From: Moraxella caprae DSM 19149
GTDB lineage: Bacteria > Pseudomonadota > Gammaproteobacteria > Pseudomonadales > Moraxellaceae
Length of the DNA stretch: 64,000 nt
NCBI RefSeq assembly: GCF_000426885.1
Contig: NZ_AUGF01000008.1
Location: forward strand, 1 to 64,000
Direction of reading: 5' to 3'
The number at the start of each line of letters is the position of its first letter. The stretch's first letter is position 1. Positions 1 through 8,174 of this stretch are shown here, in pieces. The notes beneath the pieces are model-generated. The model saw only the letters and a program-made list of their open reading frames with translations. It made no database searches and had not been told where the DNA came from. A program made the translations under genes and the position numbers.

Positions 1-206
1 CGACCAATTGAACGAAAGCCCAAACCTTCTAGATACATATTGATTGCCATTTGCTTGGTTTCTTCGCTTTTATGATGCGTTGGTTTATGTACTGAAAAGT
101 AATGATTGCAACCTTTGCACTTATAGCGTTGTCTGCCATTGTTAAAACCTGCTTTGACAAAGTGTTTGTGCTTACATTTAGGACAACTATCAAATGTTTC
201 GTTCAT
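1..206 (-). CDS. IS1-type transposase N-terminal part (InsA-like), cut by window edge
   Basis: Translating the minus strand from the ATG at 204-206 gives at least 68 residues that run off the window start. Two CxxC pairs (CPKC and CKGC) form a zinc ribbon, followed by a helical stretch containing YLEGLGFRSIGR. This is the layout of the InsA-like N-terminus of IS1-family transposases: zinc ribbon, then helix-turn-helix, binding the element ends. The DDE catalytic part would lie outside the window, so it cannot be said whether the element is complete. No terminal inverted repeat could be identified with confidence in the 80 bases beyond the start. A relative such as IS1595 with a similar zinc ribbon is possible. 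Confidence 0.6.
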   Translation of the reverse strand, partial: MNETFDSCPKCKHKHFVKAGFNNGRQRYKCKGCNHYFSVHKPTHHKSEETKQMAINMYLEGLGFRSIG

Positions 207-289
207 TGGTTTTTACTCTATGGCAAAGTATTGAGCTATTTTAACTTATGTATTTGTTTTTAACAATACCAAATCATTTAAACGCTATG

Positions 290-783
290 TTAGCACAAAT
301 CTTTATTTATCAGATATTTATCAATGGCAAGTTCAACGGTCTCTTTGGTAAAGGCTTGAATGGTTGGTACAACCGAGCCACGAGAACCACCAAAATTTAG
401 CGTTTTAATGTCATATTTTTAATAAAATCAATGAGATAATCAGATGCCACGTCCACCGAAAACGCCTTCATATCAATGAGTAAATATGGTTTATGCTGGC
501 TGATACACGTTTTTAGGGTTAATTCTGTGCCACTTTTTGGGGTGATTTGGGCGTGGTAAATAATCACAGTCGCATCGCTGTCTATCACGTTTTGGCGAGT
601 GCGTTTGCGATAGCTTGCACCCATTAGGGGCGTGAGCGGATATTTATCATCAATGATACCATCTTCGGCTCGCCTGTCTTCGGGGCAATGTCCACCGCAC
701 GGCATACCACGAGATAACGCACCGTCCAACGAACCCCTATCCACGCCTGTTTGTCCGCCTGAGATGATTTTTAGAAAAGTCAT
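290..783 (-). pseudogene. YpsA-like putative molybdenum carrier / nucleotide-binding protein, frameshifted
   Basis: The open frame from 783 to 397 encodes 128 residues starting MTFLKIISGGQTGVDRG, the Rossmann-type signature of the cpYpsA / putative molybdenum carrier family (related to SLOG and YpsA folds, thought to bind nucleotides or ligands). The family C-terminus is missing from this frame but continues in the neighbouring frame: TLNFGGSRGSVVPTIQAF and on to a stop at 290-292, matching the usual LNxxGPR-type ending. The switch lies at a five-base T run at 416-420 (five As in the coding strand). One extra A would restore a single protein of about 163 residues. Either the gene is broken or the base count is a sequencing or phase-variation event. 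It has its own promoter region or follows carB, whose terminator separates them. Confidence 0.75.
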
Positions 784-797
784 GATGTTCCTTAAAA

Positions 798-829
798 ATT
801 AACCGCCATTATCTCTAATAGCGGTTAAT
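798..829 (-). terminator. Terminator after carB
   Basis: The arms ATTAACCGC (798-806) and GCGGTTAAT (821-829) form a hairpin 16 bases past the carB stop codon. On the minus strand it runs into five Ts. This fits a Rho-independent terminator ending the carB transcript before the YpsA-like gene. Confidence 0.7.
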
Positions 830-844
830 TGTAATACGAACAAA

Positions 845-3800
845 TTATAAATCTTGCAATTTATAAACATTAAACGGCAATGTCGTCTCATAGGCCTCAC
901 ACACCGCACGCCCTGCGTTTAGCGTGGTTGCAATGAGCACCTTGTTTTGCAAGGCTTCACGGCGGATTGGGAAGGAGTCTTCTAACGCCTGTTTGCCTTC
1001 GGTGGTGTTAATGGCAAGATGAATCTGACCGTTTTTCATCATATCCACGATGTGCGGACGACCTTCGCTGACCTTATTGACACGCTCACACGCCACACCA
1101 GCGTCCGTAAGCACGTCATGCGTACCGCCTGTGGCAACGATGTTAAAGCCAAAGCCTGCCAGACGTTTTGCCACGTCCACAACCCCTGCTTTATCGCTAT
1201 CACGCACCGAGATAAAGACGGTTTTGGTCTCGCCGTCCTGTGGCAAGCCTGTCAATCTGTCGCCTGCCCCAAGCGTTGCCTTATAATATGCCTCACCAAA
1301 GGTCTGACCCACGCCCATGACCTCGCCTGTGGATTTCATCTCAGGGCCTAAAATGGGGTCTACGCCTTGGAATTTGGCAAAAGGGAACACCGCTTCTTTG
1401 ACTGAGAAGTGTTTTGGCACAATCTCGCTGACAAAGTTTTGCTCCGCCAACGTCTGTCCTGCCATACAGCGAGCGGCGACTTTTGCCAAAGACGTGCCGA
1501 TACATTTTGAGACAAATGGTACGGTTCGGGAAGCTCGTGGGTTTACTTCTAGAATATAAATCTCATCGCCTTTGACGGCAAATTGTACGTTCATAAGACC
1601 GACCACGCCAAGCTCTTTTGCCATGGCGATGGTTTGTTTTCTCATCTCGTCTTGAATGTCTTGCCCTAGCGAATAAGGTGGAATGGAACATGCCGAGTCG
1701 CCTGAGTGAACACCTGCTTGCTCAATGTGTTGCATGATACCGCCAATCACCACGTCTTTGCCGTCCGATACGCAGTCCACGTCCACTTCAATGGCATCGT
1801 CTAAGAAACGGTCAAGCAGGACAGGAGCCTCGTTAGACGCTTGCACCGCCTCACGCAGGTAGCGTTTTAGTTCGTCTTCATTATAGATAATCTCCATGGC
1901 ACGACCGCCAAGCACATAGGACGGACGCACCACGAGCGGATAGCCGACTTTTACCGCCTCACGAATGCCTTCTTCTGATGATTTGACAATGCTGTTATTA
2001 GGTTGTCTTAGGTTTAGCTTGTTAATCATCTGCTGGAAACGCTCACGGTCTTCGGCACGGTCAATCGCATCAGGGCTTGTCCCGATGATAGGCACGCCTG
2101 CTTCTTCTAGGCTACGGGCAAGTTTCAAGGGCGTTTGTCCGCCATATTGCACAATCACGCCCTTAGGATTTTCGGTGCGGACGATTTCTAGCACGTCTTC
2201 TAGGGTAATCGGCTCGAAATACAAACGGTCTGACGTGTCGTAGTCGGTTGAGACGGTCTCTGGGTTGCAGTTTACCATAATGGTTTCATAGCCATCTTCA
2301 CGCATGGCAAGGGCGGCATGAACACAGCAGTAGTCAAACTCAATGCCTTGTCCGATACGGTTTGGGCCCCCGCCGATGACCATAATTTTGTCTTTGTTGG
2401 TTGGGCGTGCCTCGCACTCATCATCATAGCTTGAATACATATAGGCAGTATTGGACGCAAATTCTCCAGCACAAGTGTCCACTCGTTTATAAATCGGATA
2501 TACGCCCAAATTCCAACGCTGTTTACGGAATTGTTTTTGGCTAATACCCATAAGATTGGCAATGCGTAAATCACTCATGCCTTTACGTTTAAAGGTGCGG
2601 ATATTCTCGGCGGTCAAATCGCCAAAGCCTAGCGTTTTAATCTTGCTTTCGGTCTTAACAATATCTTCAATTTGCACCAAGAACCAACGGTCAATCTTGG
2701 TTAATTCAAACACTTCATCAAGGCTAAATCCATGACGAAACGCTTCGGCAAGATAAAAAATGCGTTCAGGCGTGGGAATACTTAGGCGGTTTTTAATTTC
2801 AGAAACAATGGCATTTGCCGATTTGTTTTCCAAATTCATCACTTCATCAAAGCCTGTCGCCCCTGTTTCTAGTCCACGCAGTGCCTTTTGCATGGATTCT
2901 TGGAAATTGCGACCGATTGCCATGACCTCCCCCACCGATTTCATTTGCGTGGTTAGCACAGGCTCGGCTTGTGGGAATTTTTCAAAGTTAAAGCGTGGGA
3001 TTTTGGTAACGACATAGTCAATGGACGGCTCAAAAGACGCAGGGGTAACACCGCCTGTGATGTCATTTTTTAGCTCATCAAGCGTGTAGCCGACCGCCAA
3101 TTTGGCAGCGATTTTGGCAATCGGAAAGCCTGTTGCCTTAGACGCCAACGCTGACGAACGACTCACACGGGGGTTCATCTCAATGACGACCATGCGACCG
3201 TCTTTGGGATTGATACCAAACTGCACGTTTGAGCCACCTGTCTCCACGCCAATCTCACGCAAAACCGCGATAGACGCGTTACGCATGAGCTGATATTCTT
3301 TGTCGGTCAAGGTTTGAGCAGGGGCAACGGTGATTGAGTCGCCTGTATGCACGCCCATGGGGTCAAAGTTTTCAATAGAGCAGACGATGATACAGTTGTC
3401 GTTTTTGTCTCGCACGACTTCCATTTCGTACTCTTTCCAGCCGATAAGACTTTCGTCAATCAGTAGCTGATGAGTGGGCGACAAGTCAAAACCACGCTGG
3501 CAAATTTCCAAAAACTCTTCTTTATTATAGGCAATACCGCCGCCACTTCCGCCCATGGTAAAAGATGGACGGATAATCACAGGAAAACCAAAACGGGACT
3601 GGATTTCTAGGGCCTCATCCATGGTCTCGGCAATGTCGGCTTTGGGGCATTCAAGACCGATTTTTTTCATCGCCTTGTCAAATAGGTTGCGGTCTTCGGC
3701 TTTTTCAATGGCTTCTTTGGTTGCACCAATCAGCTCACAGCCGTACTGTTTTAGCACGCCGTTTGCGTCCAGTGCCAACGCACAGTTGAGTGCCGTCTGT

Positions 3801-4075
3801 CCGCCCATGGTCGGTAGTACCGCATCAGGGCGTTCTTTTTCAATGATTTTGGCAACGGTTTGCCAAGTAATTGGCTCAATGTAGGTCGCATCCGCCATTG
3901 AAGGGTCGGTCATAATCGTGGCTGGGTTGGAATTGACCAAAATCACACGAAAGCCTTCTTCACGCAAGGCTTTGCACGCTTGGGCACCAGAATAGTCAAA
4001 TTCACAGGCTTGTCCAATCACAATCGGACCTGCCCCGATGATTAAAATGGATTTTATGTCGGTACGCTTTGGCAT
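845..4075 (-). CDS. carB: Carbamoyl-phosphate synthase large subunit
   Basis: The protein has 1076 residues, the usual length for CarB (about 1070). It makes carbamoyl phosphate from bicarbonate, two ATP and ammonia channelled from CarA, feeding pyrimidine and arginine synthesis in the cytoplasm. The two homologous ATP-grasp halves are visible: the first begins [18 protein letters not shown], the second [18 protein letters not shown]. Each has an [18 protein letters not shown] or [15 protein letters not shown] metal/ATP-binding segment. The C-terminal MGS-like allosteric domain (from about residue 940, [11 protein letters not shown] onward) is intact. carA lies about 2.5 kb upstream rather than adjacent, because three accessory genes sit between them. 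The ATG at 4075 is 12 bases past the TIR gene stop, so carB is probably transcribed with that cassette. Confidence 0.98.
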   Translation of the reverse strand: MPKRTDIKSILIIGAGPIVIGQACEFDYSGAQACKALREEGFRVILVNSNPATIMTDPSMADATYIEPITWQTVAKIIEKERPDAVLPTMGGQTALNCALALDANGVLKQYGCELIGATKEAIEKAEDRNLFDKAMKKIGLECPKADIAETMDEALEIQSRFGFPVIIRPSFTMGGSGGGIAYNKEEFLEICQRGFDLSPTHQLLIDESLIGWKEYEMEVVRDKNDNCIIVCSIENFDPMGVHTGDSITVAPAQTLTDKEYQLMRNASIAVLREIGVETGGSNVQFGINPKDGRMVVIEMNPRVSRSSALASKATGFPIAKIAAKLAVGYTLDELKNDITGGVTPASFEPSIDYVVTKIPRFNFEKFPQAEPVLTTQMKSVGEVMAIGRNFQESMQKALRGLETGATGFDEVMNLENKSANAIVSEIKNRLSIPTPERIFYLAEAFRHGFSLDEVFELTKIDRWFLVQIEDIVKTESKIKTLGFGDLTAENIRTFKRKGMSDLRIANLMGISQKQFRKQRWNLGVYPIYKRVDTCAGEFASNTAYMYSSYDDECEARPTNKDKIMVIGGGPNRIGQGIEFDYCCVHAALAMREDGYETIMVNCNPETVSTDYDTSDRLYFEPITLEDVLEIVRTENPKGVIVQYGGQTPLKLARSLEEAGVPIIGTSPDAIDRAEDRERFQQMINKLNLRQPNNSIVKSSEEGIREAVKVGYPLVVRPSYVLGGRAMEIIYNEDELKRYLREAVQASNEAPVLLDRFLDDAIEVDVDCVSDGKDVVIGGIMQHIEQAGVHSGDSACSIPPYSLGQDIQDEMRKQTIAMAKELGVVGLMNVQFAVKGDEIYILEVNPRASRTVPFVSKCIGTSLAKVAARCMAGQTLAEQNFVSEIVPKHFSVKEAVFPFAKFQGVDPILGPEMKSTGEVMGVGQTFGEAYYKATLGAGDRLTGLPQDGETKTVFISVRDSDKAGVVDVAKRLAGFGFNIVATGGTHDVLTDAGVACERVNKVSEGRPHIVDMMKNGQIHLAINTTEGKQALEDSFPIRREALQNKVLIATTLNAGRAVCEAYETTLPFNVYKLQDL

Positions 4076-4087
4076 AGGGGTCTCTCT

Positions 4088-4723
4088 TTACAGTTTTAAT
4101 TTTCGGTTAAGTAAATCCACAACATCATTCAAACAACAACCATTATTCCACTCCATATATTTCCTACTTGAAATCAACTTTGGAATATCGGTTTTGTCTT
4201 TCATATCTACAATAACTAGACTATTATCATCAAATACAAGGTCAATCATTGAGGATAATTCCTCTTTTGCCCATTTGCTATTAAAAAAGTTTTCTGTAAC
4301 AACAAAAATAGCAAACTCAGAATTATCAATCCCCTCACTTACCTTTTGATATATATTATCACCATAATCTATCTCATACTTATCAAGCCAGACAGGGATT
4401 TGTCGACTTTGTAGATATTCATATATTGGCTCTACAATTTTTTCTTTATCCAATGATGAATGGCTTAGAAATATTTTTGGAATATGTGTATATACTTTTT
4501 TATAGCTTGGATTTAATTCTTGTAATCTATTTTCTTCAACAAAAAAGAATAAGAAACTAGAATTTTCATTAATCAAAAAATCAATCATATCAAAATTTTT
4601 TCTATTGAAGTTTATTGCATTACCAGAACGAAGTAGTTCAATGTTCCTAATATTTCTCTTTATTATCTTATCGGGAAAATTTTCTCTCAACCATTCATCA
4701 AATTTTTTTTCTAGCAGTTTCAT
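4088..4723 (-). CDS. TIR-domain protein (probable defence effector)
   Basis: 211 residues. Residues 82-205 form a TIR domain: it opens with KIFLSHSSLDKEK, and has SKWAKEE (149-155), which matches the SxWxxxE catalytic signature of bacterial TIR NADases (E155 would be the catalytic glutamate). Residues 1-80 match no domain I recognise. The gene overlaps by 26 bases a 65-codon frame upstream (4698-4895). The overlap contains an eight-A run, and losing one A would fuse the two into one protein of about 268 residues. TIR proteins in bacteria typically act in anti-phage systems by depleting NAD+. The neighbours (Fic-like and Mrr-like genes, same strand, tight spacing) support a defence role. That function is inferred, not shown. 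Confidence 0.8.
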   Translation of the reverse strand: MKLLEKKFDEWLRENFPDKIIKRNIRNIELLRSGNAINFNRKNFDMIDFLINENSSFLFFFVEENRLQELNPSYKKVYTHIPKIFLSHSSLDKEKIVEPIYEYLQSRQIPVWLDKYEIDYGDNIYQKVSEGIDNSEFAIFVVTENFFNSKWAKEELSSMIDLVFDDNSLVIVDMKDKTDIPKLISSRKYMEWNNGCCLNDVVDLLNRKLKL

Positions 4724-4895
4724 TTACAAAAAATACCTCTAAATGGAATTGTAAATTGTATGGGCTATTATTTACATATACACAACAATCATAAATTTCA
4801 TCTTCTGAAAAATTATTTAAAATAGCTTTAATAAAAGGTTTTTCTAATGACCTTTTAGCATAACTTAATTCAAAAAAATAAAAAATATCTACCAT
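4698..4895 (-). CDS. Small frame upstream of TIR gene, probable N-terminal piece of it
   Basis: 65 codons, beginning MVDIFYFFELSYAKR and rich in aromatic and hydrophobic residues, with no recognised domain. It ends in the eight-A run at 4703-4710 (T on the + strand) with ...NETARKKI. With seven As the reading would pass directly into ...RKKFDEWLRENF of the TIR protein. I therefore read this as the separated N-terminus of one TIR protein, split by a homopolymer change. Alternatively it is a real small gene translationally coupled to the TIR gene. It starts 25 bases after the Fic-like gene ends. Confidence 0.55.
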   Translation of the reverse strand: MVDIFYFFELSYAKRSLEKPFIKAILNNFSEDEIYDCCVYVNNSPYNLQFHLEVFFVNETARKKI

Positions 4896-4920
4896 TGGTT
4901 AATTACCTAATAAAAAATAG

Positions 4921-5583
4921 CTAAATCGTTATTCCATATAAACAATGTTCATAAGTCCAAAGAATGATTTTTTCATCATTATTTGTTTCATAAAATTCGG
5001 ATAATAAAGCATTCCAAATTTCAAGCTGACTTTCATTGATATTTAACACGCCACAGCCCGCCATTATGAGCTGATAATTGGCACAAATTAAAGCGGTGCG
5101 TTTATTACCGTCCCAAAATAACTGACTTCTCATCATATAATACATTGTTTTTAAAATACGATGTGTATTTGATATTGGCAAGGTTTTAAAATCATTGAAA
5201 GTTTTTTCAACATCAATTTGCACAGGAATATCTGGCACATAGCTGACTCCACTAATGCCGACATTTCCTGTGCGTAATTCCCCCCAAGCCAAACTTTCAT
5301 TGTAAGCAACATAAGAATTGACTTTACAAGCAAATGTCAAATCAAATTCACTCTCTGCTGATAGAATAAACTGCCACGCATTTTTTAAATTTAACACCAC
5401 TTGAATGTCGTGGGTAGAAACACCACTTATGCCCATACCATCAATAATGGTTTTGGTCTGGGGAAAAGTGGTATTTACCTTTTCTAGCCGTGAAATACTG
5501 TGAATGACTTCCACAATATTTTTACGAGCCAAAAAACGATTTTGTTCAAGGGTTAGGTTGAATTTATCTAAAATTTGTGGCAT
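4921..5583 (-). CDS. Fic/Doc-family protein with altered active site
   Basis: 220 residues. The Fic core is present at residues 154-163, QLFWDGNKRT, which corresponds to the HxFxDGNxRT active-site loop of Fic AMP-transferases and Doc kinases. The DGNKR nucleotide-binding residues are kept, but the catalytic histidine position is glutamine (Q154). A segment near residue 43, TKTIIDGMGIS, resembles the helix carrying the inhibitory (S/T)xxIEG motif of self-inhibited Fic proteins, with D in place of E. Family members modify target proteins with nucleotides or phosphate. With Q for H this one may be inactive, binding-only or mechanistically different. It starts 5 bases after mrr ends and is probably co-transcribed with it. 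Confidence 0.8.
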   Translation of the reverse strand: MPQILDKFNLTLEQNRFLARKNIVEVIHSISRLEKVNTTFPQTKTIIDGMGISGVSTHDIQVVLNLKNAWQFILSAESEFDLTFACKVNSYVAYNESLAWGELRTGNVGISGVSYVPDIPVQIDVEKTFNDFKTLPISNTHRILKTMYYMMRSQLFWDGNKRTALICANYQLIMAGCGVLNINESQLEIWNALLSEFYETNNDEKIILWTYEHCLYGITI

Positions 5584-5588
5584 TCTAA

Positions 5589-6527
5589 TTACTCAAAAAA
5601 ATCTTCGTCAATTTCACAAATTTCAAGCACTTCTTTGATTTGAATGCCAACTTTATACTTAATCATTAAAGTAACTAATTCTTGCCCATCAATCAAGATA
5701 ATTTTATCTGATAATTTTTGAGCTGATTCTTTGGCAGATGTAGTAAATGATGAAGTGGTAATAAAAACGCCTTTATTTGCACCTTGAACTTGTAAAGAAC
5801 CAGCAAAATTACGAACAGCACCATCGCCTACACTACTATCACTAGCGTAGCGTTTAGCTTGAATGTGGATTTTTTGAATACCCAGTGGGTCTTGTTTAAT
5901 CACACCATCAATGCCACCATCGTGTGATTTACCAGTATGTTCAAATAAATTTTCTTTACCGCCATACCCCATCGCAAGCAATAATTTTAATACCGCTTTT
6001 TCGAAAAATAGCGGTGTGCCTTGTTGTAATTTATTTAACAATTCAACCGCAATTTCTGTTTCAATTTCTTTAATGGCATTTTTAGCTTGTGTTTCAAAAT
6101 CAACATTCTCAATCTCCTGATTGTCATTATTGTCAAAATATTTTTCAATATCCTTAGATTGAGATTGTTTTCTTTCTAAAATACTTTTTTGATAATTATC
6201 CCATTCAGTCAATCCTATGAATTCTTTTTGACTAATTTCTGCTTTATCTTTCCACTCATTATACATTTGCAAACCTAGTGGTGTAATATGATAAGTCGAA
6301 CGGCTGATACGATTTAAAATCCCTGCTTTGGTAAAGCTAGAAACCGCCCAAGCCAATGAATTCAATAAACGACTTTGTCCTGATGAAATTTTTTGATTCA
6401 CCTCATCATCACTAATTTTTGCCAAATCAATCACTTCTTGATAAATTTCTTGTGATTTTCGGATTTTGTTATCCGTCATCAAACGCAGTACCCAAACTCG
6501 TGATTGATTGTGATTATTTATGACCAT
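5589..6527 (-). CDS. mrr: Mrr-type restriction endonuclease
   Basis: 312 residues. Residues 1-95 look like the winged-helix Mrr N-terminal domain. Residues 165-295 form the Mrr catalytic (PD-(D/E)xK-like) domain, with MGYGG, then GGIDG (D207) and HIQAKRY (Q223, K225), the D...QxK catalytic arrangement of Mrr. Type IV restriction enzymes of this kind cut modified foreign DNA. The linker at about 100-145 is acidic and low in complexity. It is the first gene of a three-gene run (mrr, fic, TIR) inserted between carA and carB. A possible start at codon 17 exists; the first ATG is kept because the N-terminal domain begins early. A -10-like TATAAG lies between the carA hairpin and the start. Confidence 0.85.
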   Translation of the reverse strand: MVINNHNQSRVWVLRLMTDNKIRKSQEIYQEVIDLAKISDDEVNQKISSGQSRLLNSLAWAVSSFTKAGILNRISRSTYHITPLGLQMYNEWKDKAEISQKEFIGLTEWDNYQKSILERKQSQSKDIEKYFDNNDNQEIENVDFETQAKNAIKEIETEIAVELLNKLQQGTPLFFEKAVLKLLLAMGYGGKENLFEHTGKSHDGGIDGVIKQDPLGIQKIHIQAKRYASDSSVGDGAVRNFAGSLQVQGANKGVFITTSSFTTSAKESAQKLSDKIILIDGQELVTLMIKYKVGIQIKEVLEICEIDEDFFE

Positions 6528-6553
6528 TTATCTTCTAATCCAATGCTTATAAA

Positions 6554-6583
6554 GTTGGTATTGCCACAACAAGCAATACCAAC
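6554..6583 (-). terminator. Hairpin after carA (terminator or attenuator)
   Basis: A perfect 11-bp inverted repeat, GTTGGTATTGC / GCAATACCAAC, lies just downstream of the carA stop. It is followed on the minus strand by only three Ts (TTTATAAG). It probably ends much of the carA transcript before the mrr cassette. That would leave carB dependent on read-through or on a promoter in front of mrr. Confidence 0.6.
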
Positions 6584-6594
6584 CAATCTTCATT

Positions 6595-7740
6595 TTACGC
6601 CTTAAACTTCTCAATCTCCCTCACAAACCTGTCAAACAACGGTGAACAATCGTGCGGACCAGGGCTTGCTTCTGGGTGTCCTTGAAAACTAAATGCCACT
6701 CTATCGGTGCGTTCAATGCCTTGATTGGTGCCATCAAACAGCGAGCGGTGGGTCGCTCGCAAAGTGCTTGGCAGGGTCGCTTCATCTACCGCAAAGCCGT
6801 GATTTTGTGAAGTAATCATCACCGTGCCATTGTCCAAATCTTGTACAGGGTGGTTGGCACCGTGATGACCGTGATTCATTTTTAGGGTTTTTGCCCCGCT
6901 TGCCAATGCCAAAAGCTGATGACCCAAACAAATACCAAACACAGGAATGTTGGTGGTTTCAATAATGGTGCGAATGCTGTCAATGGCATAATCACACGCA
7001 GACGGGTCGCCAGGTCCATTGGATAAGAAAATGCCGTCTGGATTCATGTCTAGTACGTCTTTGGCAGGGGTTTGGGCAGGGACGACCGTCAAGCGACAGC
7101 CCCTATCGGCAAGCATACGCAAAATGTTGGTTTTTACGCCATAATCATAGGCAACAACGTGGTATTTCAGCTCAGGCTTGGTAAAGCCCACGCCCAGCTC
7201 CCATGAGCCTTGTGTCCATGTAAAGCCATCTTTATCACAGCATTCTTTTGCCAAATCAAGTCCGTTCATGTCAGGGGCGTTTTTGGCAAGTTCCAATGCT
7301 CTTTCTAAGGCGTGCTCCACGTCATCGCCCACAACGATTGCTCCGTTTTGAGCCCCTTTTTCACGCAGAATACGGGTCAGTTTACGAGTGTCAATATCGC
7401 CAATCGCCACAACATTGTGCTTGATAAGGTATTCAGACAGCGACATCTGGCTTCTAAAATTACTATGAAGCAGTGGCAAATCACGGATAATCAGACCGCT
7501 TGCCCATACTTTGTGAATGCGTCCAGACTCAGTGTCTTCTTCGTTACAGCCTGTGTTGCCGATGTGCGGATAGGTCAGCGTAACCATTTGTTTGGCGTAG
7601 CTTGGGTCGGTGAGAATCTCTTGGTAGCCTGTCATGGCGGTGTTAAAGACGACTTCACCGACCGTCTCACCGTCCGCCCCAATACTAACACCGTGAAAAA
7701 TTGTACCGTCTTGTAGGGCTAAAATGGCTTTTTTGGTCAT
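6595..7740 (-). CDS. carA: Carbamoyl-phosphate synthase small subunit
   Basis: 381 residues from the ATG at 7740, a normal CarA length. CarA is the glutamine amidotransferase that supplies ammonia to CarB. The class I GATase motif is present: [16 protein letters not shown] with the nucleophile Cys, and the His/Glu pair in [15 protein letters not shown] near the C-terminus. An upstream in-frame ATG at 7794 would add a hydrophobic, atypical 18-residue extension. The chosen start begins [13 protein letters not shown] and has GGAG six bases before it. carB follows after the mrr-fic-TIR insertion. Confidence 0.97.
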   Translation of the reverse strand: MTKKAILALQDGTIFHGVSIGADGETVGEVVFNTAMTGYQEILTDPSYAKQMVTLTYPHIGNTGCNEEDTESGRIHKVWASGLIIRDLPLLHSNFRSQMSLSEYLIKHNVVAIGDIDTRKLTRILREKGAQNGAIVVGDDVEHALERALELAKNAPDMNGLDLAKECCDKDGFTWTQGSWELGVGFTKPELKYHVVAYDYGVKTNILRMLADRGCRLTVVPAQTPAKDVLDMNPDGIFLSNGPGDPSACDYAIDSIRTIIETTNIPVFGICLGHQLLALASGAKTLKMNHGHHGANHPVQDLDNGTVMITSQNHGFAVDEATLPSTLRATHRSLFDGTNQGIERTDRVAFSFQGHPEASPGPHDCSPLFDRFVREIEKFKA

Positions 7741-7768
7741 GACACGCTCCGCTAAATAGATGATAAAT

Positions 7769-7800
7769 ATTATAAGAAATGTTATTGTTGGCAAATTTTA
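7769..7800 (-). promoter_or_regulatory. Candidate carA promoter
   Basis: On the minus strand a TATAAT (7769-7774 on +) lies about 30 bases before the carA ATG, with a TTGCCA-like element upstream. The spacing to it is short (about 14 bases), so the -35 assignment is uncertain. A miniature transposable element begins about 40 bases further upstream. Confidence 0.4.
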
Positions 7801-7838
7801 GACAAAATTTTTTGGCAAAACTGCCATAATCTAAAATT

Positions 7839-8044
7839 TAGGGCGTGCCTGCCTTTTGTATTTGCAATGAAAAATGAGAAAAATCGCCCGTTTTTCAAGG
7901 AAAAAGTGAAGTTTGATAGTCATTCTATCAAACGAGCTTTTATTATGAAAAATAGGATTTAGCCATTTTTCATGCAAAAACATCATTTTATTTCTACGAA
8001 ATTTGTAAATTTTAAATTGTGTTATAAAGGGCAGGCACGCCCTA
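7839..8044. mobile_element. MITE family 1, copy 1 (206 bp)
   Basis: Perfect 15-bp terminal inverted repeats TAGGGCGTGCCTGCC / GGCAGGCACGCCCTA bound a 206-bp non-coding unit between carA and the AraC gene. The same unit recurs at 46698-47031, 61512-61792 and as a 3' fragment at 39060-39148. The outer TA on both ends may be the target duplication, as in IS630/mariner-type MITEs. It contains a small internal palindrome, TGATAGAATGACTATCA. Any open frame across it is repeat sequence, not a gene. Confidence 0.85.
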
Positions 8045-8053
8045 GACACAAAA

Positions 8054-8132
8054 AAGCGAATGATTAAAAATAAACTCAACTTTGCTCAAATAAGGGGCAA
8101 AAGTAAAGTTGTATTTTCATAATCACTCGCTT
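8054..8132 (-). terminator. Long-loop hairpin after the AraC gene
   Basis: The arms GCGAATGATTA and TAATCACTCGC (one mismatch) enclose a second stem, CAACTTT/AAAGTTG. On the minus strand the structure ends in six Ts, about 45 bases past the regulator's stop. It probably works as its terminator, but a decayed small repeat is also possible. Confidence 0.45.
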
Positions 8133-8174
8133 GTCGTAGATTTTGGTTATTATATACAAAAAAACAGCTTTTTT

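Noticed and set aside
1019-1559. Open frames on the + strand inside carB
   Set aside because: They are shadows of the carB reading frame on the opposite strand. None has family features and all lie within a strongly conserved gene.
7831-8079. 82-codon minus-strand frame across the first MITE
   Set aside because: It lies almost entirely in the repeat and its terminal ends. The other copies do not keep the frame open, so it is not a gene.
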